From positions 13,761,001-13,825,000 of the forward strand of contig NC_079875.1 in the NCBI RefSeq assembly GCF_029227915.1: 64,000 bases of DNA. Direction: 5' to 3'. The position numbers and the translations under genes are program-made. The notes under the pieces were generated by a model. The model did not search any database, was not told the DNA's origin, and saw only the letters and a program-made list of their open reading frames with translations. Numbering within the stretch: position 1 is the stretch's first letter; each line of letters opens with the position of its first letter. Below, piece by piece: positions 31,000 to 42,718 of this stretch. The DNA is from Hydractinia symbiolongicarpus. Taxonomy: Eukaryota; Cnidaria; Hydrozoa; Anthoathecata; Hydractiniidae.

Positions 31000-32547
31000 G
31001 CCACACTATTTCGTGTGGCCGTAGCACAACCTTTTTTGCGCACACACACACAGATAGAAAACAGATATTATTATTATTATTATTATAGAAATTGCGGTCC
31101 TAGTATACGAATAAAGTGTTTCCACTCAAAGTAGAATAGAGTCTTCCTCATTGCTACTATTTTATTGTAAAAAACTATTTGTCTCAATGTAGATACTTGC
31201 AATATTATAACGCACTATCAAAACAAAATTACAGAAGATGGGTTCTCTTCATTGCTTTTATTTTTAATTTATTTCTAATAGCAAGATAGGATATTACCAG
31301 ATGGCAATCTAATAAAATTGGAGATTTAGTATTTTTTTTAGATTTAGTATTTTCTTCGTTACAATTAATATCAGCAAAAGCTTAATCCAACGATTTTAAA
31401 TCCCAAAAGTTTAAAATCGAACATGCGTTTTTATTTTTCCTTGGTGGCTTGGGAATAGAAGTTTAAAAAAAATAGCTTTGTTGTTGTTTGTTGACAAAGG
31501 AATGTTTTTTTACAAGCTTGGTCTGTAATTACAGACCTCGGGCTTTGTATTTCACAGTACAACATCAAAACCGGTCAGTATCCGTTTATTAATACCCTTT
31601 TTTTAGAAAAACTTCATTGCAACTTCGGTTTAAATAAATAAAAACACAGGGAACAGCCTACCGTTACACGTCCAGCTAAAACAATGGCTTACCCATTTTA
31701 TTTGCAGAAAGAGTTTTCGGGATAATGATAAAAGTAACAGCTACCTAGCTAACTGCATTATTTAGCATATGAATTATTGCTTAAGAATATAGTTGTAGCC
31801 AAACTGCATTTTTATACTCTTTATATACTCTATGCTTTTTAGCTAAAGATGTGAGGTACTTAAATGGCCACAACCTCAACATAAAAAATAAATTTAGGGT
31901 ATGATAAAAGGCTTCAAAATCTTCGTTCCTAGCCAAAAAACCTAAAACTGGTGCGTTTAAGATCTATACGTGACTAAAAACGTGACAATTTAGTTAACTT
32001 AACATTTTAGAACAATCAAAAAACAAGTCTTTTCTCTATCTCTGAAGGCTTATAGAAGACAAAAATGTTAAACAGACCTACAGACATAACAGTGACCACA
32101 AGCACTTTAAAAACTAAAATGGCCATTATGTTTCTTCGTTGGCATATGCAGGCCGCGATAATCTTTGACTGTCCCATTCGTTTTCTGTGGCTACTTAGCA
32201 TAAACGGTGATTGATATCACGGGGTTTAATTATTATCAAAATGACGCATTAAAATAATGCATTTATTTTAGTCACCTAATTTATTTTCCTTACCTATGGT
32301 AATAAATTAAAGTAATTAAATTATTTAAAGAAATTAATTAATTTTCGTAATTTAACTTATTCAATCACAAAAATTTTGATTAAGCAACTCCCTGGTTCTC
32401 AAAAACTCGCGTAAAGATCAAAAGAATATTGGTAACGCTTTTGAACACACACAATACGGCTATAATTATAGAAACTATTGTGGGACAATGGTTTACTTGC
32501 AAGCTCTCTTGATTACCATCACATAGTTTTTTATAACATGCGAAGAT
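31000..32547. other. Intergenic region between the astacin tail and the GT31 gene
   Basis: It contains a (TAT)n run near 31068-31086. About 31640-32350 also occurs in inverted orientation at 41450-42150. No complete gene is seen. A minus-strand open frame at 32016-32201 has a hydrophobic core (AILVFKVLVVTVMSVGLF) that keeps its frame, but not its hydrophobicity, in the inverted copy. Confidence 0.5.
31640..32350 (+). repeat. GT31 upstream region, partner of an inverted copy at 41.5 kb
   Basis: The reverse complement of 41450-42150 matches this interval in order: CTTCGTT(C/G)CTAGCCAAAAA, GGTGCGTTTAAG, AAAATGGCC(A/T)T, TTCGTTGGCAT, ATCACGG and TAATGCATT. Identity is moderate. The homology stops about 200 bp before the GT31 start codon, so only the upstream region is duplicated. 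Confidence 0.65.
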
Positions 32548-33648
32548 ATGAAAAGTCTAGAAAAACGTAAACACGAGAGTGTTTTTCCAAAAATTATGAT
32601 ATTCTGTCTTAGTTTTTTATTGTTTTTGTTGATTTCGTTTTCAACGAAGGGATTATATATACACGAAGAACATTCAGTTCAGTTTGTTAAAGTTTTAAAT
32701 ATTCAATCACAAATTCAAAGGAACCTCAAAAATAGAAAGATAGTCCTACTTATTGGGATTTTTACTGCAAGTAAATACAAAAATCGTCGAGATGACATTC
32801 GAGACACGTGGATGAAAACTTGTCATGAATATAAGGGATGCAAAAGCCTATTCATATTGGATGGATTAACAGCTGACGGAAAGCCATTGGATAAGATCAT
32901 AATGCAGCTACAAAATGAATCTAGTCATAATAACAATGATATGAAAATTTTACGGACGCCTCTTGGAAGGAATTTTGCGCTGAGGATTTTAGAAAGTTTA
33001 AGGTTCGCTTTTCAGGAATACGACTTTGATTACTTCTTGAGAGTGGATGATGATTATTACCCGTGCATCCATCGTCTTATGTTCGAGCTACCTAAACGCA
33101 TGAACCTTGAGTACCTTTTCTGGGGTTTTACTAGATGCTCCCCAGCGAGAATTGACGAAGGTTTCGTTGTGTTTAATAATAAATTAGCGATACGGATTTT
33201 GGAAGACGAGAATTCGTTGATTTGTACAGACTTTGGCACAACTTCGATTTCAAAATGGGTCATGGATATATCAAGAACTCAGAATGTTTCCTGGTTTGCT
33301 GATAATGAGCGCGTATGGCATCACCCACCTGTGTCTCTCGTACCTGAGCTTAAAAAAAAAACTGAGATTTGTCATACGTACCTTGCTTTGCATGGAGTTT
33401 ATTTTGGCGATATGAAAGTGTTTCATAAAATCATGCTTGGTGAAAACAAAACTGATTATACGCTAAATACGGTTAAAAATCACTGTAAATTGCCCAAACA
33501 TAGAGTGTTTCCATTGTGGAGTCTAGATCCGGACGGTTTATGTCAGGAAACTCCCTTATTTGATCTATCCAATAAGAGAGGGACTCCCTATAGGGGAAGA
33601 GAAAGCATGGCTGGACAAAATTTTACCATGAAGCAAAGACATTTGTAA
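32548..33648 (+). CDS. Family-31 beta-1,3-glycosyltransferase (beta-1,3-galactosyltransferase-like), unit B
   Basis: This is an intact 366-codon single-exon gene from ATG 32548. A type-II membrane anchor lies at residues 16-33 (KIMIFCLSFLLFLLISF), with a short stem. The GT31 domain shows RRDDIRDTW (80-88, the RRxxIRxTW motif), DYFLRVDDDYYPC (DDD at 167-169, the metal-binding DxD equivalent), FWGFTRCSPARIDEGFVVFNNKLAIRIL (the usual G-F-V block) and an E-D-x-x-x-C-type stretch. Enzymes of this family add galactose or N-acetylglucosamine in beta-1,3 linkage to glycans in the Golgi; the exact specificity cannot be told. A run of ten A at 33352-33361 lies within codons LKKKT. An AATAAA is at 33679-33684, about 30 nt after the stop. 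The gene is nearly identical to the frameshifted copy at 54769. Confidence 0.85.
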   Translation: MKSLEKRKHESVFPKIMIFCLSFLLFLLISFSTKGLYIHEEHSVQFVKVLNIQSQIQRNLKNRKIVLLIGIFTASKYKNRRDDIRDTWMKTCHEYKGCKSLFILDGLTADGKPLDKIIMQLQNESSHNNNDMKILRTPLGRNFALRILESLRFAFQEYDFDYFLRVDDDYYPCIHRLMFELPKRMNLEYLFWGFTRCSPARIDEGFVVFNNKLAIRILEDENSLICTDFGTTSISKWVMDISRTQNVSWFADNERVWHHPPVSLVPELKKKTEICHTYLALHGVYFGDMKVFHKIMLGENKTDYTLNTVKNHCKLPKHRVFPLWSLDPDGLCQETPLFDLSNKRGTPYRGRESMAGQNFTMKQRHL

Positions 33649-36109
33649 ATGACATATTTTATCGAAGAATAACTGGGAAATAAAAGGAAATGACACCTGG
33701 GAAACTTAATCATGACAATATGATCACCACGCATTAACCGATGAAATTTTATTGCCCGTCTTTCATATATATGTTGGGCACTTGGTCTCGGCTAATATTA
33801 ACATAATTCCATTGTTGTTAAGCAATACAAAATTTTCTTTTTACACTTTCTTTCCACCCAGAAAAACATCATTGTTGTCGTTGTAAAGACATAAATAAAA
33901 AGAAGGTGCTTATCTACCATACAATATAATTGATAATGCACAAGACAAAGGAGAGTATGACCACAATTTTCACAAATTGCAAAGACGTCTAAACTGTCTC
34001 ACTAGCCATAGTTTTAGAAAAAAATCTATAAATTATAGTTACTGAAATTCACAAAACTAAAAAACATTAAATTCTAGCTAGCTCAGTGTATTTTTTTAAT
34101 CGATGTATATCTTTTTATCGCCTTAACATCACCAAACCAAAGAATCAATATGATCCTAGTAAATTCGGTTTGACTGGACCAAAAACATACTGTTCCTTTC
34201 ATTTGCCTTAACTCAACCATCACTTTCCTTAACTCGCCAGACATCGTAGCTTATTCTTGACGTCACGTGGCATTTGCTTACTTAACAAGTGTAACCTTTA
34301 AGAAAAATCTGGGTTAACTCTTGATAATTATAACAACTCAGATTCTGAGTTGCAAAATGGTGACGCGAACAGGTCTGCACCAGGGTCGTGAGATACAAGA
34401 TATCCTGGACACGAGGTTGTGAAATGACGTAATTTTGGAACTCAGTAACGTCATTATACTGATTTCATTTCCCCGATACAATATTCTATACATTTTCTAA
34501 GTTAAATGACATGAGCATCAATATCGTATTTTTTAGTATAAACGCCCATCTACTTGAATGTATTAGTTCGCGTAAATTTAAATAGACTGCGTAAAAGATC
34601 AGTAACAATGTTTGTGTGCACATTTTATTGAGCGTTGATGAAAAAAATCCGGACAAAAAACAACAACTTGACTTCAATTATAGTAATTACATTAGCGATA
34701 CTCAATAGATATAAAACCATTTCCACTCTTTGTTTTTCAATTTTATTCAAAGTACAAGAAATATTTAACAATAGGAAAGTATGGTCAATATAGGAAGCGT
34801 AACTAATGACAGAGATGATGTTTTTAGATAGTCGGCCGTTAGAACTAAAGTAGTTAGTCTTTAGAAGTTTAAATATACTATTAAGACTACAAAATGATAA
34901 ATTCTGATATGCCTTATGTTAGAAACTCGGCCAAAAATAGTTAAGCCAATAAGAAGATTATACATCGTTACCTTACATTCTCATCTTTATGATGAAGATA
35001 CGAAAGTTAGCATAATCAGAACATAAACAAAACAATCTGTAGAAGTATTTATATGTTCAAAAACGTCACTTCTTTTGATGAGTTGTTTGTGTTGACAACT
35101 TTAGTATTCTTGCCCACGCGGACGGCACTCGGACTTGAGAGTTTATCTTATCTAACAAAACAACCTGGTTTCAAGAAAATCATGTCATGTTTAGCTTGCA
35201 ATTCGCAAGCTAAGTTTATTACGTATGGAGGCAAAGAAGATCAGGGAAAAGAAACCAAAGCACCCCAAAGTTGCCGTTCTCCTTTTTTCTCGAAAAGAAC
35301 CATTTTGAGATTAGAGCTACGTCAAATACTTTAACGAAGGAAAAATGCACGCATAATATAATTTTTCCTAAATGTGTGTTTAACGACTCGTTGTCAGTTT
35401 CTTTGCCAGTTCGCAGTTTTTTATGCTTCACTAAGTCCACTTAATGTAATTGACGTCATTATAAGAAAACAAGACATAAAAACACTATACAAAAGATACT
35501 CGAAAGTTCCCTATTAATATATACTAAGTAGCCCGTTGAGAAATCCACAGGGCCATGCATTCCTTAAATATCACTTTCGTGTTTCCGTAACACGAAGTTC
35601 TTCTTGCGGACAGACATATCTTCTGGCATATTAAAAAAGTTAAATTATCACTTGACTAATATCACTTACTTCTATAGTAAGGGCGATACGTATCAGTATG
35701 TTATCAAAAATCGGTTAAAGTAGTTTATGTGGTATCTAGTAAACCATGATAAAAAATAAAAACAAAATCATAGAGTGCGCATAATTTATGAAAGTGAAAA
35801 ATGTTTGAACGTTTTTTACAAATAATCGATGGTTATATTGGCAAGGAAGTGTAATTTTTGTCTCTGATTTTTTTCGTTATTTCTTAAACAGGTAGGATGA
35901 AGTTTTTTTTGTTTTTTTATGAGCAAAAGCGAATTGCTAAAAAATAAAATGCAATCACTTATAAAAGGAATAGTCGTCAACCCTCTTCGGTATAGGCAGG
36001 GTATAAATATAGTAATTTAACAGACATGATTGTCGAATATGGCGGAGCTATTTTCCGTACGGCATGAAAATGTATGTTTACTTGTGCGGGGTCGTATGTT
36101 TTTTGTTTT
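33649..36109. other. Noncoding stretch downstream of the GT31 gene (unit B)
   Basis: No clear gene. The open frame at 35053-35334 lies in the block shared with 870-1045 and with C; its function is unknown and it may be a relic. The rest is AT-rich and has the same content in C. Confidence 0.5.
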
Positions 36110-36930
36110 GCCAAAATACGTCACTTTGCCTGTTGTTATAAGCCTATATCCCAGTATTCCAGATGATACAAGTCTCAAGGCACTTAGAGAGAGGTCGGAA
36201 TTGCAGGAATTAAAACTCTTCCCAGCGATGAGTTAGTAAAAATGGCAGAGTTTGTTCTTCGGAACAAGTTTTTGAATTTAACTCGTTTACCCCACCTTAC
36301 GCGTGCATATTTATGGATGAAGTTAAAACCGATTTTTTTGGAAAAGAAAGTAGTTAAACCCCTCGTCTGATTACGGTATATAGTGTAACCATAATCCTAA
36401 GTTTTCAGACGAAGGTCTTTGGACAGTATTAACTTCTTAAATGGTGCCGTGGAATTTTAAAAATTATATTTTGAAAAAGACTTGTATTGTAAAGATTTTG
36501 ACAGACATCAGTAAATTACATTTTAATTCCTGTCATCCTTATGAAAACATTATGTACTTATAGTCAAGCATAATGTATGAGGAGATTACGTTCGAAGGAT
36601 AAGATATGTGGGAAAAGGCTGAGCGAATTGTCTGAATGGTTTTTTTAAACGAGGTTATCCGAGAGGAGTCGTTAAATCGCAGATCAGTAGGTGTGCGGCG
36701 GTAGGCCGTAATGAAACCTTAGAGGTTAAGAATAGGGCTAATAAAGAGGTTGGAGTCTCACTGGTGGTGACTTTCCATCCAATGTTAAGTCATCTCAGTT
36801 CCATCATCACTAAACTCTTGCCTCTTCTTTATACTGATCCTGCGGTTAAAATAGTGTTTATTCCTAAGTCTTTTTTGTATCATTCTGCACTGCGAGAAAT
36901 ATTCGTAGTCATCTTGTTCAAGTTAACTCG
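36110..36930 (+). pseudogene. Decayed PLE reverse transcriptase, family 2 (unit B copy)
   Basis: The block VISLYPSIPDDTSLKALRER (RT motif A with the following helix) is continuous, then MAEFVLRNKFL in another frame, HFNSCHPYEN, REESLNR, SLVVTFHPMLSHLSSI, LLPLLYTDP and the VKKVF-like block followed by RNIRSHLV. The order is that of a PLE RT; the YxDD motif and the GIY-YIG domain are not found. It is co-linear with 18490-19400 and 58305-59125. Confidence 0.65.
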
Positions 36931-38289
36931 GTGACGTGCGCTGTGCCTCATGTAAAAACTAAAAACTATACAGGTATATATGCATAGATTATACGATTCT
37001 GTTTCCCCGTTATAGGTTTTTTAAATTTAATTAATATTAACATTTTTTCATATAACATAACTTTGGAAGGATGTACCATCAGTGCAAATTAGATTTAATT
37101 GCTTTCGCAGTTAGTGCAAATTTTAATTAGTCATTAAATCACGTGGTTTGCTGCATTTTACTTAGCTTCTCAGCGTAAAACGTTTTATTATAGCCTCTTA
37201 TCTAACATCATGTTCACATTAATTCTCTGCGACGGATAGTACTTGCTTCTTTAAGACCTTTTTGAAAAGTCAGTAAAAATAGCAGTAGTTTCTCTCTAGA
37301 CAATTAAAAATTAAATTATATTCCGTGTAGATCAGCCAATCACAGTGCAAGAAAAACTCTACCATATGTTAATATAAAAATATGATAGAAAGAGGACTTG
37401 AATTTTTGTCAAGAAAAATTAAAAATCGTACCCAGTCAGCCATTATGTAAAATTTGACGAACAACTGTACCGTCACCAGAGTGCTATTTTGACGTATTTT
37501 GTTGCTCAATTAATCTTACGTTTGTTCTAATTACAATTAATGCTTTAATTACTAGTTTGGATGCCATTTTTCCTTTAATTAGTTCTGCAAAAAGGATCTT
37601 TGATTAAAGCCTTTTCAATTAACCATTTTTTAATTTGTGGCAAGGGAGTTTTAAATGCCCTCTTTGTTTCCAAACCTCTTAATGCTTTTAAAACCTATTG
37701 AATTTTTTTTAATTCCTCCATTCGTTGCCAGAGTTATTTTTTGGTATTTTGATTTCTCTCTAGCTTCCAGATTTTTTTACCAGAATGCCAAAAAGTAGCT
37801 TTTGAAACACGACAATGCGAAAAATAATTTTTTATATGTTAAAAAGTGTCAATTTTGCCTAACACTTTACTGGTACCCTTGATATATTTCATTAAAATGA
37901 AAAAATCCCTACTTAGTATACAACATGTAAGTATATCAAATATCCACTTGGCAAGAAAAAAACCCGCTAACGTCAGCATTTTCTGAGATATATTTTCGTG
38001 GCATATGGCAACTGTGCCCGAAGTCGGTCTTATTAGAAAAATAAAATCTGAAACAAATAAGGTGTTTCTGTCCTATTTAATATTACACATTTCCCTGGGT
38101 CCTGCGGCACACGATGGTCCCTATGGCCTATTTCACTTCTTAAGAAGCCTTTTAGAATTTTTTACCAACATGTTTTCATTCTTAAGATATTTCAGATTCC
38201 AATATTGGAAGTACGGAAACTTCTAATGACAAATAATAACATTTAAAAATAAATAAAATAAAAGTGAATAACAAAAATTTATTTAATTA

Positions 38290-39990
38290 TAATGGCATAA
38301 ATCAAACAAAAAAATGATTTTAAATATATGAGATTTAAGAGCAGACATTGCTATACATAATCACAAGCAACGCAAATCTTGTAACTGAGAAAAATAAAAA
38401 TCTAACGGAACAAGTTTTAACGACAGAATTACACAAATGGAAAATAAGCAAAAAAAATTTGAATTAACGATTGGTGAATCGTTTACGCAAGGTTTAATAA
38501 ATGACAAATTGAAGGACCTGGATAAAGAAGGGGAAAATGACATTAAAAAGACTTACGTCAGGAGATAACAACAGGCTATGAACAATAATATCTAAATTTC
38601 AGAACTGAAAAGACAAACTTTTAATATTAAAAAATGCTAACAGATTAAAAGATACGAACATTTATGTTATCAAGGTTTTTTCGGATGCAAAAAGCGAAAC
38701 CAAAACGGAACTGCAATGGCAAATTTAAAGAGGACAGGGAAATTTTGATATACTTGCGATTTATTTATGATGGATTAATTAAAAGAAAATTTAAAAAGGA
38801 AAACACGTGTGGCTAACTCTCTATTTTATTTTTATTGACCTCCACCAGCGAATGCGGAATCTTTAAAGTCGCCTGAGGAGATAGATAGAGAGATAGAGAG
38901 ATAGAGATAAAGAGATATAGAGAGATACGGACGGACGGACGGACGGACGGACGGACGGACGGACGGACGGACGGACGGACGGACGGACGGACGGACGGAC
39001 GGACGGACGGACGGACGGACGGACGTATAACGGACGGACGTATAACGGACGGACAGACGTATAACGGACGGACGGACGTATAACGGACGGACGGACGTTC
39101 CGGGTTATAAGTCAATACACCAACCACGTTCAGAGAACAAGACTGGTAAAACATGCCTCTTTATACGCAACTCTATTTATTACAAATTAAGAAGAACCTT
39201 TAGTATAAATAATGCGCATTGTGAATCGCAAACCGTTGAACTTTTAAATCAAAACACCAGAAATATAACTGTAATTGTTATGTATAGAAAACCAGCCGAG
39301 ATCTTAAAAGAATTTAAAAAACATTTTCAATCAAACCTCAGTAAATTAGATCAGTTAAATAACCACATTTACATTGGCGGAGATCTAAATCTAAATCTTC
39401 TCAATCATACATCAAATAATGAACTAAAAACCCTTGTAGATACCCTCCTACGACACAATCCTACTCTAACAAGTACCATAACTGATAACACAGTCACAAA
39501 TAATTTTCATAACAACAATTATCAAACTGGAATGATTAAAACTGATGTGTCTGATCATTTCCTAACCTTCTTGCTTTCTGACAAACTTCTCCCTCATAAT
39601 TAAACTACCCCAACCATTTATAAGCGAGAGATCAATGAATGTTCCACAGAAAAGTTTCGACAATTTCTTTCAGAAGCCAACTGGGATGAGAAAACATTCC
39701 CTAAGAAAAAAGCCAGTACTTTAGAAAACCCATGGATTACTACGCATTAAATCATCTAAAGAGACGCAACGACCGTATGATACTCTTCGGAAAAAAAGAA
39801 CTCCCTTTAATACGCTTAAGCAAATACCAAAGCAAATACGCTTAAAATTACACAGTAATTACACAGTATTTTAGAAATCGAATGGGCTTCAGAAAGTGAC
39901 GAGTTTGTTTATCAGCTCTCTGAATATGTGACTTCAGCTAGTGCTCTGCCGCTGGGAAAAGTTATACTGAAAATGACTGCATCGATATGC
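38290..39990 (+). pseudogene. LINE relic (unit B)
   Basis: 38416-38568 encodes the ORF1-like coil (NDRITQMENKQKKFELTIGE, then DKLKDLDKEGENDIKK). 39280-39603 encodes the endonuclease core: VMYRKPAEILKEFKKHFQSN, YIGGDLNLNLLNHTSNNEL and TDVSDHFLTFLLSDKLLP, where GDLN and SDHF are the usual APE-endonuclease motifs. A downstream frame has INECSTEKFRQFLSEANWDE. There is no RT. The part between coil and endonuclease that A retains is replaced here by a simple-repeat array. Confidence 0.7.
38927..39098. repeat. GGAC microsatellite with GTATAAC variants (unit B)
   Basis: About 100 bp of pure (GGAC)n is followed by units in which GTATAAC interrupts the array, preceded by a GATA/GAGA purine tract (about 38878-38926). 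C has a longer version (61118-61324). A lacks it. Confidence 0.9.
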
Positions 39991-40038
39991 GTTTCGTTGG
40001 GACTTATTGCCTCTGTTACGGATAGAATTATAAAAGTT

Positions 40039-40165
40039 TGTCTCCAAGTAGCAGAAAAACTCCTTAAAAGTATTTGAAATAAAATTACCCTAAAAGAATT
40101 GTTTTCAAGTAGCTAGAAAAACACTATGAAAAGTATTTCAGATACAATTATCTAAAATAATTATT
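40039..40165 (+). repeat. 62-bp repeat, two units (unit B)
   Basis: Two diverged copies of the unit that occurs five times in A (23346-23655) and once in C. Confidence 0.7.
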
Positions 40166-40545
40166 TTATTAAAAATTCATCTCCGTGCGCTTAAGAAACA
40201 GACAAGTAGATTAACCTCTAAAAACGAATCCTATAGAGGAATTGCAAATGTCTGCAAAGTTCTGCATATAAACCTTCAACTTCACAGACACACATAAGGC
40301 AAATTGGTTCTTAACTTAAAGAGTAACAGAATAAAGAAGAACTGGATTTGTTTTTTTGTAACTATCAACTTCTTCTTTTAAAAGTAAGCCGGCATCATTG
40401 TGAAGGTGGATGAAACTTTTCGTCTAAACAGTGGTAAAGATTTCAAAATTTTGACTTTTTGGCCGGTTTAAAAATTTTGATGGTCATGGTAATAAGAGCG
40501 AAGTGAGGATACGTATTTCTGTTTTTAAAAATCCTTAAATGAATA

Positions 40546-41204
40546 TTCATGAATAATTAATTAGTTCTGCCGAATATGGTTTAAGTCTACGCGCTTGCGA
40601 AATTGTACAGAAAGAAATGACGTAATTATTAAAGAGAAACGTTAATAACAACAAGCATGGCGCATTATCTAGGAACTTAAGACGATCTTCATTATGCTAC
40701 ACTGCACGAGCTTTAACTTTCAATATCATTTTCGTTTTACTTTAAAATTTTCAGACATGCGTGAACCATGCAGCCGTGATACGGTGTGTGGAAATCTTTT
40801 TATTCATAATACTTTTCTTTTAACAGTGTTCGATGCAGCAGGGGATGCTAACAAAGAATCTTTTGAAAAAAACAAAAGGCTATTGTTAAAAAAATAAGAA
40901 ATAACAAAATAAAAGCGCACACCGTTTTAACAGGGTCAACCCAATGTTCATTTAAAATCAGAAGCTGATGAAAAATAACGAGATTGTAAAAAGTTGGAGC
41001 TCGTAGAAGCCGATTTTTTTCTTGTTTATGATACATTTTTAAATAGAAATTTCTGCTGACTCAGCAATTTTAGTGTTTAGTTAAAATCATTTTATTATAT
41101 ATTAAGGCCTATATTTATAGGAAATAGTAAAAATAAATGGTATAAATAAAACACTGAGTAAATAATTCAGCTATTTGGACAGCTAAAAAAGGGTTACTGC
41201 CACC
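40546..41204. mobile_element. Left-truncated piggyBac-like MITE (unit B)
   Basis: The right end, AAAAGGGTTACTGCCACC followed by TTAA (41205-41208), matches the complete copy in C, but the left end is missing because B carries a deletion between about 40537 and 40546. An open frame at 40694-40897 lies inside and is shared with C; it resembles no known protein. Confidence 0.6.
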
Positions 41205-41449
41205 TTAAGTTTGTTTACATTTAGTTTTATTATAACGACATCAACACTGAATCACCCACTTCGTGCAGTTAAAAACAGTAACAGCGAAAAAATTGTTTTT
41301 TACAATTTCTCTCCGATATACACGCTGTGTTTTATAAGAATAGTGTGTTTTCGTTTCAGCCTCAATGTTCCTAACTTCCTTGACAAATACTATCTATATT
41401 ATAATACGTGTGCGTCAAGAAATTAAATTATTTTCCTTAAGTTATTTTA

Positions 41450-42150
41450 ATTTACCAATCTTAATAAAAAAATAAATAAGTGATTAAAAGTAATGCATTA
41501 TTTAAATACGCCATTTTTAATAATAATTACCTCCGTGATCTCAATCGCTAATTTCCCTCGGGAGCCCCAGAAAACAAATAGGACAGTTTTACTGACAGTT
41601 TTATTACTTTGCTTTGACCCCTCGCACGTAGTATACCAATCAAAACGCCTAATTCTTTGAAACACCAATCCACGATTTTCGCGGCCGAACGATGCCAACG
41701 AAGGAACATGATGACGAAGGCCATTTTGGTTTTGAAAGTGGTCGTGGACAGTGCTGAGTTTAAAGGTCTATTTGACCTTTTTTTATCTTCTAAAAGCTAT
41801 TTATATTGTGATATTTGTTATCTATATGTTCCTACATGTTAAAATAAATACATTGTCCCGTTTTTTAACCATGTACAAAACTTAAACGCACCATTTTTTG
41901 GATTTTTGGCTAGCAACGAAGATTTTTTAGGATCATTCTACGGCCACCTAGCTATAGCTGCCCTTACTTAGCCAATACTATTTATTTTTATGTCGAAGTT
42001 GTGTTTATGTAACCCTCCTTAGCTACCTCTGGATAAAAAGTGAAAGAAGCCAATGCATTGTTTGGCTGCAACACAATTCTTAATTCTTATGCTCAATAAA
42101 TGCAGTTAGGCAGATAACACTTTTATTACTGTTATGAAAACTTATACTGC
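41450..42150 (-). repeat. Inverted copy of the GT31 upstream region
   Basis: It corresponds in reverse complement to 31640-32350 and includes the same short reading frame (41657-41842, CQRRNMMTKAILVLKVVV) with a 6-bp in-frame insertion. No GT31 coding sequence accompanies it. Confidence 0.65.
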
Positions 42151-42356
42151 AACATAAAATTGCTGAGTATTTTTTTAACTGCTGAACATGATAACGGCAG
42201 GCGGTTTCCTGACTTCTTTTTAACCAAAGCGCGATTGATTTTTTTTTTCAAAATGGTGTTAAGCCTATATACTCATGTGCAACACGGTTTACCTGTAATA
42301 AGTGCTCAGTCCAGTGTTAACGGGCTGTTTCCTGTGTTTATGTTAAATCGAATGCG

Positions 42357-42392
42357 CGACATTGTTTACCTGTACTAAGGTAAACAATGTCG
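42357..42392. repeat. 14-bp perfect hairpin
   Basis: CGACATTGTTTACC, then an 8-nt loop, then GGTAAACAATGTCG. Its right arm starts the 168-bp tandem unit. Confidence 0.8.
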
Positions 42393-42718
42393 GGCTGCCC
42401 GGAGTAACATTCATTTTTGAACTTTCATCAGCATATGTATGCCTGTACTAAAGTGACCACCTTGATGTGTGACACAGTTTACGGTTCCTTAATTGCGCCA
42501 CAGAGTTTGTAAATGCTGGGTAACACTTTTACTTGTGGCTTACCCAGGCAAACAATGTCGGGCTGCTCGAAGTAAAATTCATTTTTGAACTTTCACCAAC
42601 ATATGTATACCTGTACTAAAGTGCACCACCTTAATGTGTGACACAGTTTACGGTTCCTTAATTGTGCCACAGAGTTTGTAAATGCTGGGTAACACTTTTA
42701 CTTGTGGCTTACCCAGGT
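42380..42718 (+). repeat. 168-bp tandem duplication
   Basis: AAACAATGTCGGGCTGC starts at 42382 and again at 42550. Both units run through the block TGTGACACAGTTTACGG to CTTACCCAGG, with a few substitutions between them. Confidence 0.85.

Larger units (their letters stand above)
29935..41208 (+). repeat. Unit B of a large recent duplication (partner of unit C)
   Basis: B aligns with 52140-64000 along its whole length at an offset near 22.2 kb. It begins at TTTGTCCGTCTTAAGGA and extends at least to the end of the window in C. From about 30,650 onward identity is very high, with only scattered differences. Before that point it drops visibly (roughly 90%). Gene order in both is astacin tail (-), GT31 gene (+), PLE relic, LINE relic, tandem repeat and piggyBac-like MITE. 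Confidence 0.9.

Noticed and set aside
35529-35556. AGCCCGTTGAGAAATCCACAGGGCC resembling the Helitron-like hairpin
   Set aside because: The stem is imperfect, no CTAG or internal family blocks accompany it, and it is probably coincidental.
38813-39154. Minus-strand frame of (RPSV)n, and its twin at 61054-61380
   Set aside because: Translation of the GGAC microsatellite; low-complexity with no flanking domain.
40694-40897. 67-codon frame shared by B and C
   Set aside because: It lies wholly inside the piggyBac-like MITE; B/C identity is no evidence of coding at this similarity, and no domain is recognised.
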